Source of the DNA: JAFGPJ01 sp964439135
GTDB lineage: Bacteria; Planctomycetota; Phycisphaerae; Sedimentisphaerales; Anaerobacaceae
Direction: 5' to 3'
Length of the DNA stretch: 46,358 bases
Assembly: GCA_964439135.1 (NCBI GenBank)
Contig: CAYTNN010000005.1
Coordinates: 1 to 46,358, forward strand
Under the pieces are notes generated by a model. That model saw only the letters and a program-made list of their open reading frames with translations, made no database searches and was not told where the DNA came from. How positions within the stretch are numbered: position 1 is the stretch's first letter; each line of letters begins with the position of its first letter. Both the position numbers and the translations under genes were made by a program. Positions 1 to 8,100 of this stretch are shown here, piece by piece.

Positions 1-168
1 AAATAACAGGTGAAAAAGAGTAGAAAACGACGAAAATTTGAGCTTAATTTGAAAAAACAAACCCAATTTACCAAAGGCCAAAAATCGCGTAAGTGCATAT
101 ATGAAAGGGTATTATGAAGAATTTCACGCTTTAGGCCGGTGAAAAAACAAAGCCAATTCAAAGCCAAA

Positions 169-205
169 CAAAGCCAATATGCCGGCCTTCGGCCGGAAAT
201 CCGAA
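169..205. repeat. 37-bp intergenic repeat, copy 1, with GC hairpin
   Basis: This unit runs from CAAAGCCAATAT to TCCGAA and matches 390-426 at 36 of 37 bases. The only difference is in the loop of the internal hairpin, whose arms CCGGCC (182-187) and GGCCGG (191-196) enclose the loop TTC. It is preceded by further CAAAGCCAA-type motifs at 147-168. The conserved stem and core suggest a dispersed intergenic element rather than chance similarity. The spacing is too irregular for a CRISPR array. Confidence 0.75.
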
Positions 206-389
206 GCACGAAACCCTAAATCCTAAACAAAAGGAACGTGAGCTAAAAGACAGCTCCGAAAGCAGATTTGAAAAGGGCTATTTGAAAAAACAAAGCCAAT
301 TTCTTGATGGGTAAAATAACGTTAAGTCAATATCAACAATGGTTTATGGAGATTTAGCTGAGTTGAGAAGGCCGGAAAACAAAGCCAAT

Positions 390-426
390 CAAAGCCAATA
401 TGCCGGCCTTTGGCCGGAAATCCGAA
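390..426. repeat. 37-bp intergenic repeat, copy 2, with GC hairpin
   Basis: Second copy of the unit at 169-205, with arms CCGGCC (403-408) and GGCCGG (412-417) around the loop TTT. It is immediately preceded by GGCCGGAAAACAAAGCCAAT. Simpler copies of the ACAAAGCCAAT core occur at about 284-301 and, as ACAAACCCAATT, at about 57-68. Confidence 0.75.
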
Positions 427-720
427 ACGGATTTAATGGAGGCCGAATTACGATGAACGACAGAGAGGATGGATGATAGACGCTCGTCCCTCCTGTTTCG
501 TTCTTTCGTGCTTCCGTTCTCAGGCCTCTGCGTACCGGCAAGAATAGAAATATTGCTTTTTTACAACGTGTTTATCGGACGGATAAAACGACAGTTTTTT
601 TTATTTTATGCAAGTATGAAGTTGATTAAGTGCGAATATATGTCGATAATAGCATAAACAAGTCAAAATAGTGCTTTATAAGCAAAAAAATCCAACGGTA
701 CAAATAAAAGGAAAACGATC

Positions 721-1485
721 ATGAAGTGCTCCCGAACAGTAATATGGACTATATTATCGCTATTTACAGTTAGTTTAACAGGTTGTTTTTCATCCAACCC
801 GAAAGATATAAAAGCATTTCTTATGCCGGGTAACGTCGATGTCTCAGCAAAAAATTATATTATGCATCCGCCGGATGATATTGAGATACATTGCTCTTCG
901 GTGCCGGAAATCGACCTACAAAGACAGCAGATTCGTCCGGATGGCAGGATAGGCTTTGAAAAAATAGGCGAGATATATGTGGCGGGAAAAACACCCGCAC
1001 AAGTGGCAAACGAGCTGAGGGGAAAGATTCTGGAGCTTTACCAGATTGAAGGCGATAATCCGATCGATGTTCGTGTAGTTGGGTTCCGCAGTAAAAGATA
1101 CTACGTTTTGGGCGAGGTGGGTAATCCAGGTGCCCAGATCTATTCCGGACGCGATACAGTCCTGAGCGCAATAGCACTCGCAGGAAGCCCCACAATCTTG
1201 GCGTGGGAAGAGCGTATCCAGGTAATAAGGCCATCAAGCAATAAGAACGTTAAGCCCAAAATCTTCGAATTTAACTTTGACCGTGCGGCCGTTCACGGCG
1301 ATGCCACTAAAGACGTATTACTGCAGGAAGGTGATATCATATATGTTCCACCGACCATCCTGGCCGCAGTCGCAATGAAGTTAGAAGAGTTCATGCGGCC
1401 AATTACGCGAGCTTTTTCTGGTTACTATATGTTTGGAGGCGGAGAATCTACTGATGCTATGCGTTACCGTGGCGTGGGCTATTGA
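721..1485 (+). CDS. Polysaccharide export outer-membrane lipoprotein, Wza family
   Basis: This 254-residue protein is a Wza/GfcE-type exporter, expected to form the outer-membrane channel for the polymer made by the minus-strand locus. The N-terminus is a lipoprotein signal: a hydrophobic segment (residues 7-19) ending in the lipobox L-T-G-C, with Cys22 as the lipidated residue. Residues 45-120 match the polysaccharide export domain (PPDDIEI, then RPDGRIGFEKIGEIYVAGKT). Residues about 125-210 match an SLBB beta-grasp domain (YYVLGEVGNPG, then LSAIALAG). The C-terminal 40 residues could be the membrane-spanning helix of a Wza-like channel. An AAAAGGA site eight bases upstream supports the ATG. 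It is transcribed towards the rest of the locus and is followed 55 bases later by a membrane protein gene. Confidence 0.93.
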   Translation: MKCSRTVIWTILSLFTVSLTGCFSSNPKDIKAFLMPGNVDVSAKNYIMHPPDDIEIHCSSVPEIDLQRQQIRPDGRIGFEKIGEIYVAGKTPAQVANELRGKILELYQIEGDNPIDVRVVGFRSKRYYVLGEVGNPGAQIYSGRDTVLSAIALAGSPTILAWEERIQVIRPSSNKNVKPKIFEFNFDRAAVHGDATKDVLLQEGDIIYVPPTILAAVAMKLEEFMRPITRAFSGYYMFGGGESTDAMRYRGVGY

Positions 1486-1540
1486 TAGGTTTACGGCTAA
1501 GCGTATTCTCCCGGGCGTACGACAAATATAAAACAGGAGA

Positions 1541-2365
1541 ATGGTAATACTGATGAGGCAGCGGGATGAATTGAGAATTGCTCATATTGCCAGCACGGTC
1601 TGGTTCATTCTGTGCGTCGGCTATATTTTAGTTTTAGCCTTGCGGCAGGCCGGCGTCCACTGGTGGGTCGTGTTTTCCATCTCCGGCCAAGGCGCATTAA
1701 TCATTCTTTTGTTGGTCAGTCTATACCTGTTCGCGATATTCAGAGGTATCAGCAGCAGTCAAAAAGTGCAGGTAGAACATCCGCTGACCAGCACGATATA
1801 TTACGCCGTTTTTTACGTTTCAGCTCCCTTCCTTGGCTGCCTTGCAGGTTTGCTGGGAATGATAGGCATAAATACAACCAGCCAATTCCTGCTGGGAATC
1901 GCAATGGGAACTCTTGGGACAACATTTCTGGTATGGGTGATTGTCGATCCGTTAATTGGTCTGATTGAAATGATACTGCCGGCAAGCCGGAAAAACCGTG
2001 TCCAACGGTTAGCTCAGACCAAAGCAGAGCGAGAACAGAAACAGAAAGACAAGATACGTTTGCTGGAGGAAGTGTTAGCAAAGGAAGAATCTGATCGGGA
2101 AAACTGGCAGGAAATGCTGAAACCTCAGGCCGAAAAACTTGCCGGACTATTGACGGCAGATATTACTGATATTAAGCAGGTCGAGCAGGAAACGGTCGGT
2201 ATAGGAGTCAATGCCTGGCAAACAGGGGGACTGAGCTGCATGCGGGAGCTTCGGGATATGACGATGTCTATCTGCAAACAGAAATACCGAGACAAAGCTA
2301 CTGTCGACTACATCAATTTCTGGTGGGACGGCATCGGAAACTGGCGAGCAGCACCAATTGGTTAA
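1541..2365 (+). CDS. Four-helix membrane protein with cytoplasmic coiled coil, unknown function
   Basis: I do not recognise this 274-residue protein. The first 150 residues contain four hydrophobic segments (about residues 12-34, 41-66, 84-109 and 115-147). A highly charged, probably coiled-coil segment follows (about 153-190, rich in K, E, Q and R), then a soluble tail with a W-x-x-G-x-L-x-C-M-R-E-L motif and the end WWDGIGNW. It lies 55 bases after the export lipoprotein gene on the same strand, so the two probably form a small operon. An AGGAGA sequence ends one base before the first ATG (1541), which is too close for good initiation. The in-frame ATG at 1553, with about 13 bases of spacing, is an equally possible start and would shorten the protein by four residues. 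A role in envelope assembly is only suggested by context. Confidence 0.8.
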   Translation: MVILMRQRDELRIAHIASTVWFILCVGYILVLALRQAGVHWWVVFSISGQGALIILLLVSLYLFAIFRGISSSQKVQVEHPLTSTIYYAVFYVSAPFLGCLAGLLGMIGINTTSQFLLGIAMGTLGTTFLVWVIVDPLIGLIEMILPASRKNRVQRLAQTKAEREQKQKDKIRLLEEVLAKEESDRENWQEMLKPQAEKLAGLLTADITDIKQVEQETVGIGVNAWQTGGLSCMRELRDMTMSICKQKYRDKATVDYINFWWDGIGNWRAAPIG

Positions 2366-2583
2366 TTCTCCCTGCTGCAGTTCCCGGAGCGGCTTCCATG
2401 GTTGCGCTTGGCGTTCAGCTTGATCCAGTTGTCCGCTGTGACGGCATCAAGCTATATAAAACGATATAAAAAGCCCCTGCTCTGCACTCAGGAGAGAATT
2501 CCGAGTACGGGCAGGGGCTCAACAAGAACTACAGGTTTTGAACTCACAGCCTTTTCAAAATCGCATTCATAATACGCTATGTG
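2366..2583. other. Convergent intergenic region with two hairpins
   Basis: This spacer separates the plus-strand membrane protein gene from the minus-strand PEP-CTERM gene. A perfect 8-bp inverted repeat, AGCTTGAT (2417-2424) and ATCAAGCT (2446-2453), lies upstream of the stronger terminator hairpin at 2472-2519. The first hairpin is not followed by a T-run on either strand, so its role is unclear. I see no gene here. Confidence 0.6.
2464..2519 (-). terminator. Rho-independent terminator after the PEP-CTERM gene
   Basis: A perfect 9-bp stem pairs AGCCCCTGC (2472-2480) with GCAGGGGCT (2511-2519). Read on the minus strand the stem ends in GGGGCT followed by TTTTATAT, the usual arrangement of an intrinsic terminator. 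It lies about 65 bases past the stop of the minus-strand gene at 2584. The loop can form a smaller hairpin (ACTC at 2487 with GAGT at 2503). There is no T-run in the plus direction, so it should act mainly on minus-strand transcripts. Confidence 0.8.
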
Positions 2584-3183
2584 TTACAGCGTTCTTCGCC
2601 TGCGAAGCCAACCGACCAGGCCTATACCAATGCTGCCCAGTAAAATTGCACCGGGAGCTGGGATAACAGGATTAAAGGTCAAGTTATCCAATGCAAACCG
2701 ACTGGCAAACTTATCGTTGAAACCAATAGCTGCCTTTCTAATCGGTGTCCCGCTATACTTGAACTGGCCTTCCGAATAAGTCACCAGAGAAGACGTACTC
2801 TCAAAGTAATGGTCAATAACCTGATACGATGTATCGTAAAGTCTGACTGCGAATCCCAGTGTCACGTCATTGAATGTGCTTAGCGCAACACCAAATTGAA
2901 GCTGATCGGCGGGATTAGCGAAAACAAGGGTGAGAATACCCTCTGCGTTACCCTCTAATGATGGTTCTTGCACAAATACACCTGATTCCGGCCCAATAGA
3001 GTTGTAGTTGGCATCTGTCGAAGGACTAACACCAACCCTGAAACCGAATGTTACACCCATGTAACTCAAACCGTCAACTGGCTGATAAGGCAGTTCAGTG
3101 AAATCTAATGTAACAGAAGCGTTTGAAACTCCTGCTAACATCAAACTCACAACTACACAAATCATTATTAGTTTTTTCATCAT
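2584..3183 (-). CDS. PEP-CTERM surface protein, exosortase substrate
   Basis: This 199-residue protein has the two signals of an exosortase substrate. The N-terminus is a Sec signal peptide (MMKKLIMICVVVSLMLAG, cleavage expected near SNA-S). The last 26 residues are a PEP-CTERM segment in the variant form I-P-A-P-G-A, then a hydrophobic stretch (ILLGSIGIGLVGW), then RRRR near the end. The region between is rich in beta-forming and aromatic residues, as in secreted PEP-CTERM beta-sandwich proteins, with no enzymatic motif visible. I use the ATG at 3183, not the longer frame to 3252, because AGGAG at 3189-3193 is five bases upstream and the signal peptide begins there. The ATG at 3180 is also possible. 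It is the last gene of the minus-strand series and has its own terminator. Confidence 0.9.
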   Translation of the reverse strand: MMKKLIMICVVVSLMLAGVSNASVTLDFTELPYQPVDGLSYMGVTFGFRVGVSPSTDANYNSIGPESGVFVQEPSLEGNAEGILTLVFANPADQLQFGVALSTFNDVTLGFAVRLYDTSYQVIDHYFESTSSLVTYSEGQFKYSGTPIRKAAIGFNDKFASRFALDNLTFNPVIPAPGAILLGSIGIGLVGWLRRRRTL

Positions 3184-3188
3184 ATTTT

Positions 3189-3193
3189 CTCCT
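3189..3193 (-). promoter_or_regulatory. Ribosome binding site that sets the PEP-CTERM gene start
   Basis: AGGAG on the minus strand, five bases before the ATG at 3183 and eight before the ATG at 3180. It rules against the longer in-frame start at 3252, which would put 23 extra residues before the signal peptide. Confidence 0.75.
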
Positions 3194-3301
3194 GAGTCTG
3201 ATATTTTCTGTAACAATAAGATGTTCTTCACAATAATCACACCAATCTCCATGCTAAAAAATTTCGTACATTAACCTAATGCGAAAAAGGAGGCTGACGA
3301 T

Positions 3302-4204
3302 TTAATAAAAATCCGGCGGACCACGGGCCAAGCTTGCATTAATGAATGCCGTAGTAAAATAATCAAGCTGCTCGGTTCCTGGAATCAGGCAGTGGATTGC
3401 CTTGCTTGGGCAGGAAGAAACCGCCGCTATTGCAAAATGAGGTGCTTTTTTATAATCACGAAATGTTTTATTAAGGTTATCCTGAAGCAAAGCAAAGGTC
3501 TTTGGATAACAAAAGCTTTGCACAGATTTACCAGAGCAACAGGTTCTGCGACAAAACGACAACAACAATTTCCCGGAAGCCTGTTTAAGTTTATGCCGCA
3601 CCCTTATGCGAGGTATGGATGACGTTTCAGCGTTAGGGATTCCAGCTAAATGGCGCAACAGGCCGACATAGCAGGTGCCTTCGATATCACTGCGCAGACG
3701 ATTGGGGTGTTTTGGCTTGCGTAAGCAAGCAAGATAATAAGACGATGATTGATTTTCACTTAGCCCCCTTTCGGACACATTTAAGGCCAACTGCGGCAAT
3801 AAGGAAATTCCAGCCTGACCGGCCCATAGCAGGCCCGACAATGTCACCAGCCAAATCCTGCGATCTTTAACCAGTGAAACACAAAAAAATCCAACAAAAA
3901 CCATCAGAAGTGTTCCAGGCACGGGGGGCAATGCTTTTGCCCCGATTACTGTAGCCGGCGATACGCTAAATGTAACAGGTGGCTTGTTAAATTCTTCAGA
4001 AATCGAAACTAAGTTCGATTTGAACAATCCGGCATTGTATTCTTTTTCCGGCCTATAGCAAGGATATACATACGAGCCGGAAGACTCAGCGAAGACAATG
4101 ATGTCTTCAGCATGGTCATTCATAGTTGGTGCAGCATAGACAATCGCCGTACCAAGAAACAACAATAGTATTACCAATCCTTTGGTTTTTCTGCCACGCA
4201 CCAT
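3302..4204 (-). CDS. Predicted exported protein with an internal PEP-CTERM-like segment
   Basis: This 300-residue protein begins with a signal peptide (residues 1-25, ending V-Y-A-A). At about residues 92-117 it has P-P-V-P-G-T followed by a hydrophobic stretch and K-D-R-R, the layout of a PEP-CTERM tail. A second hydrophobic segment follows (WLVTLSGLLWAGQAG). Unlike a normal exosortase substrate, about 155 further residues follow, basic and Cys-containing (eight Cys), including a CRRTCCSGK stretch and ending A-R-G-P-P-D-F-Y. I do not know a function. The ATG at 4204 is preceded by AGAGGAG with only two bases of spacing, so the GTG one codon later is a possible start. It is separated from the PEP-CTERM gene by about 120 bases. 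The coding frame is open throughout, which argues against a recent frameshift. Confidence 0.7.
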   Translation of the reverse strand: MVRGRKTKGLVILLLFLGTAIVYAAPTMNDHAEDIIVFAESSGSYVYPCYRPEKEYNAGLFKSNLVSISEEFNKPPVTFSVSPATVIGAKALPPVPGTLLMVFVGFFCVSLVKDRRIWLVTLSGLLWAGQAGISLLPQLALNVSERGLSENQSSSYYLACLRKPKHPNRLRSDIEGTCYVGLLRHLAGIPNAETSSIPRIRVRHKLKQASGKLLLSFCRRTCCSGKSVQSFCYPKTFALLQDNLNKTFRDYKKAPHFAIAAVSSCPSKAIHCLIPGTEQLDYFTTAFINASLARGPPDFY

Positions 4205-4795
4205 TTCTCCTCTGTTCCCTTACAGGGCGCGCTAACACTTAACACATAACTTTCTGAACACCCTCTCAATCAAAGACTGAGATAGCCCTACCATCCTTAT
4301 CAACTCTGCAAATATTCCCCAAGTTCAATATTTTCATTATATTGACACAAATAAATGAAAATATCAAACATAATGAGTATATTATCAGACCAACACCTAT
4401 TTATCGGACATAACAATGCTATAACTTTAGTTCAACTTCTGTAATTTGGGGAAAATAGAACACTATTTTGATCTTACCGAATTGCTGGAATGGAAATGAA
4501 AGCGAATGTATACTATGAAGATGAAATTGCAGGTTGTGTGGGAATGATGCAGGCGCAAAACCCTGCTATTATCAGTTGTACCTATTGTAATGCGCAGCAG
4601 AGGCCTTCTGGAGTGTTAGGAACCGGATTACAATCCCAATTAAGCGAGTTATAATTGGAATCGGGTATCTTACGTGGTAGTTCGAATAAGGGGAAACGTA
4701 TCTACGGAGATTAACGGAGATTATAGGTGTGAATTATATGGTGGGAATTATCTAAGCGGTTTTACTTAGACTGTAAAGGAGCAGAATATATGCAC
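4205..4795. other. 591-bp intergenic region between the LuxR gene and the surface protein genes
   Basis: No gene is visible. The strip near 4320-4430 is AT-rich and is the likely promoter area for the minus-strand surface protein gene. On the minus strand a TATAAT lies at 4336-4341, with TTGATA at 4362-4367, but the 20-base spacing is poor. An inverted repeat CCAATTA (4636-4642) and TAATTGG (4652-4658), and a tandem direct repeat of ACGGAGATTA (4704-4713 and 4714-4723), lie between this area and the LuxR gene. They could be regulator sites, which is inference. There is no clear terminator just after the LuxR gene. Confidence 0.55.
4704..4723. repeat. Tandem 10-bp direct repeat, possible regulator site
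   Basis: ACGGAGATTA occurs twice head to tail (4704-4713 and 4714-4723). The 10-base period places both copies on one face of the helix, as expected for a dimeric DNA-binding protein. It lies 73 bases from the end of the adjacent LuxR-type gene. Function is a guess from position only. Confidence 0.35.
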
Positions 4796-5119
4796 TCATA
4801 CATACGGATTTGAAAGGTCTCTTGAATCAGTCACAAATCTTAAAAGCATCGCAATTTTACTTTTGACGTGGACTTTTCGATAAATATTTCTTGTGTGAGT
4901 TTTGACAGTACCTGGTTTTATGCGCAGATACTTAGCTATATTACCATTCCTGAGACCTTTACAAACCAATTCCGCTATTTGGCGCTCACGAGGGGTTAAA
5001 TTGTACCTGTTTTGCACATAAGACCACTGCTTTGGGTCAAGTAGAATTACATCCGGTTGTTTGTAGCCGGAATCACCACTTTCGATATTTTCGGTTTGTG
5101 AATTTGGCAATTGTAGCAT
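4796..5119 (-). CDS. Small LuxR-type (GerE) DNA-binding regulator
   Basis: This 107-residue protein consists mainly of a LuxR C-terminal helix-turn-helix: residues 41-96 carry L-T-P-R-E-R-Q-I-A-E-L, then G-N-I-A-K-Y-L-R-I-K-P-G-T-V-K-T-H. The preceding 40 residues are too short for a receiver or autoinducer domain, so any input must come from another protein or from expression level. Its start lies two bases after the stop of the TPR gene, and its ribosome binding site (AAGGAGG) lies inside the end of that gene, so the two are translationally coupled. It closes the long EPS transcript and faces the intergenic region before the surface protein genes. Control of EPS or PEP-CTERM genes is plausible but inferred. 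Confidence 0.9.
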   Translation of the reverse strand: MLQLPNSQTENIESGDSGYKQPDVILLDPKQWSYVQNRYNLTPRERQIAELVCKGLRNGNIAKYLRIKPGTVKTHTRNIYRKVHVKSKIAMLLRFVTDSRDLSNPYV

Positions 5120-5121
5120 GG

Positions 5122-8100
5122 TTAACTACCCTCCTTCAACTCGTTGAGCAGACGCTGTGCTTCAGCCAGGTCTGCCGTTGATAAACCGCCGTTTAGGCTC
5201 TCTAATTCCAAAGCTTCTTTCACATATTGAATTGCTTTGTCCTTTTGTCCAAGTTCGGCCAAAGCTCTTGCTAAATAAAAACGTGTACCAATGCTTGAGG
5301 GTGTTATACCGGGATATAGTTTGATACACTCATTGAAATCACGGATTGCTTTATCGAATTCGCCAAGTCTGTAATAAATAACTCCACGGGTGTCGATGAG
5401 ATCATAATAGTTCGGAGCTATTTTCAACCCTCTCTGGGCGAGATCGAGCGCTTCCTGAGGTTTACCTTGCACTTCGCATATAATCCAGGCAAGATTATTC
5501 ATAGCAATTATATTGTCAGGCTCAAGCTCAAGAAGTCGCTCGTATAGTTGTGCCGATTCTGCCGGACGCCCGCTAATTTGCAACAGGATAGCAAGAGCGC
5601 TGATAGCTTTGGAAGAATCAGAATGATCTTTTATTATTATCCGAAGTATTTCCTCGGCTGTTTTCCTGGCCTGGCCGTCCTCAAGTAACATCAAATCCCG
5701 GGCAACGGCTACAAGCGTATTACTATCTTCCGGATGGCTTCCGTACCAGTTGACGACCTTCTCGTTCAACTGGCTCCAATCTTTGTCGTCTTTGAGTAAT
5801 TGTACTTGCGCTAATAAAGGATTCGGATCATTTGGCTCAGACTCAAGCAGAGAATCAAATTCCTTTTGCGCCTCTGCTTTGTTACCACTTTTGTATAAGG
5901 CAACGGCCAAAGCGTTATTGCATTTTCTTCGTGAAGAAACATCACAAATAGTTAACTGCTGTCTCATCAGATTTACAGCTTTTTTCGGTTCACCTGCCTT
6001 AATGTAGGTGTTGGACATCAAAACTACAGTAACAAGATCATTCGGATCCAGCTCATGTAATAATTTAAGAGTTGGAATCGCCAGGACAGGCGATTTTGCT
6101 GCCTCCGCACGCGCTTTCAGCAGCAACAACGACTTATTATTGGGTCCATACGTAAGACCTCCTAAAGCAGCTTCCATAGCTTTTCCAGGCTGGCCCTGCT
6201 TAATCGCAATCTCTCCCAACAGTACCCAGGCCTCAGCATTTTCAGGCTGGTCTTCTGTTATTTTTTGGAGAATCTGTTTAGCATTTTCGATTGCCGGAGC
6301 CGTCCCTTCGACAAGTATGGAACGCGCTTTCAGCAACCGAAATTGGATATCATCAGCATTTGATTCCAGAGCTTTTTCAAGAAGGGCCTTTCCTTCACGA
6401 ACCATATCGAGATCTCCGGATGCTAAAAACAGTGGAATAGCACGTTTTTGTAATTGTAGGTTATTAGGATCCAGAGATAGTGCCTGCTTAATGTCGGCAG
6501 ATGCGCTTTTGAGTTGTACTTTAGAGCGGTAGAAGTCACTTCTCGATACCCATACTTCTATATTGTCAGGTTCAATGGAAACAGCGTGATTAAGGTCTTT
6601 AATGGCCTTGTCGGTCTGGCCCAGCGTAGCATATGTTCGTGCACGAAGGATATAGGCGGAAGCATTATTAAGGTTCTTCACCATTTCATCAGAAACTTGC
6701 AACGCCTCCGCCTTTTTATCCTGACGGATATTAAGCTGGATTTGAGCGGCGATAACCGGTAGCGAGTTTGGATTCAGAATTTTCAACTCGTCCAGCAGCT
6801 TCGAAGCCTGATCATAATCACCTTGCTGTATTTTGAGCAGTGCAAGAGATAAACAGGCAGCCTGGTTGTTAGGATCGTTAACGAGAAGATCCTGTAGAAT
6901 TGCTGATGCCGAATCCAACTGCCCGCGTCTCAGGTAGCTTTGCAGTTGCAGTCTCTGGAGTTCCGGATGATACAGATTTTTCCTGGAAGCACTATTCAGA
7001 AACTGTTCGGCTTCGTCATATTGCCTTGCATTGTATAGTGCAGCAACAGCGGGAATTATCACACGGAGGTCATCGGGCGATTGACTTAATATCTCACGAT
7101 ATGTCGAAATCGCCAATTGCATCTCGCCGGCTCGCTCATAGGATCTCGCCAGAAGTATATGGCTTGTCTGGTCATTAGGATTTACCTGCATATTCTCCTG
7201 CAGAAGCGACAAAATCTGGGGATAACGTTTCTTGAAATCATCCATTGCAAACCAGAGTTTCGCTTGCTCATATCGCCATTGCCAACCACCCTGGCCTTCG
7301 ATGGATTTGATGTCATTAACAATTTGCTGGGCTTGTTCAGAATCGTTGGTAATTTGTTTGCACAATAAAAGCCGACGCTTTATAGGAATATCGTTGGGTA
7401 GTTTCCCGGCAAGTGTATTAAGTAGTACATAGATACTTTCTTTTTGTTCCCATCGAGTATAGAATTGGGCAAGCAGCAAACTTAATTCACGCTTGGCAAC
7501 AGGCGCCCCAATGCGCTCTATTGCTTTTTTAATACTCGCTTCGCATTCTATTTGGTTGCCTTTCCGGTCTAACAAAATCGCAAGGTATCTTACCAAATCA
7601 ATGGACTCGGGGAATTCATCCACTGTCTCATTTAATCTCAGTATTGCTTCATCTATCTTGTCTTGAGCGACAAGCAGCTCGGCTTCAGCCATGAGAATCC
7701 GTTCTTTTGGCAGGTTAGTTTCTTCGAGTTGAGCTATCAGTGCCGCAGCCTCGGTCAACTTGCCTTGTTGCAATGCGAGCTGGAACTGCAATAACTTAAC
7801 TTCCCCAGCGGATTCGGCATTTTTCTCTAAAACGGACAATTGCCGTTGAATATTATTCCACCTCTGTGCATCCAATGCCCCTTGATTCTCCGGGCTCATA
7901 GATAACAGTTGAATCTGAGCTTGTAGATACAGCAAAACTGATTCCTGATTTTCCGGCGAAAGCGTTATCGCTCTTGCAGCATTATCTGAAGTCTCAGCCC
8001 AGTTTCCAGTCTGCGCCAGGAGTTTGGCTAAGGCCAGGTAACCCTCAAAAGAACCGGGGCTTTCAGAAATTAGCGTGCGCAGTTGGTGTATAGCAGATTG

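Larger units (their letters stand above)
1..720. other. Intergenic region upstream of the export gene, repeat-bearing
   Basis: I see no convincing gene in these 720 bases. A 62-codon open frame at 469-657 lacks a recognisable product and I do not call it. The first 430 bases carry four copies of a short motif (core acaaagccaat, one copy with acaaacccaat) and two copies of a 37-base unit ending in a GC-rich hairpin, listed separately. The last 150 bases are AT-rich and should hold the promoter of the export lipoprotein gene. The closest sigma-70-like pair I can find (TTGATT near 623 and TAATAG near 648) has a 19-base spacing, so I do not assign it. An AAAAGGA ribosome binding site lies at 706-712, eight bases before the ATG at 721. 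Confidence 0.7.

Noticed and set aside
141..430. CRISPR-like array
   Set aside because: Copies of the repeat are few and irregularly spaced, with no spacer periodicity and no cas genes nearby.
469..657. A 62-codon frame in the leading intergenic region
   Set aside because: No ribosome binding site, no recognisable product and a low-complexity Phe/Leu-rich sequence.
860..1237. A 125-codon minus-strand frame opposite the export lipoprotein gene
   Set aside because: The plus-strand gene has a lipobox, an export domain and a ribosome binding site; the antisense product has none.
2584..3252. Longer start for the PEP-CTERM protein at 3252
   Set aside because: The signal peptide and a good AGGAG site fix the start at 3183 or 3180.
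4336..4367. Sigma-70-like promoter on the minus strand
   Set aside because: The TATAAT and TTGATA elements are 20 bases apart, too far for a confident call; kept only as a remark in the intergenic entry.
6008..6532. A 174-codon plus-strand frame and neighbours within the TPR gene
   Set aside because: Antisense to the continuous TPR reading frame; Ser/Arg-rich product without family features.
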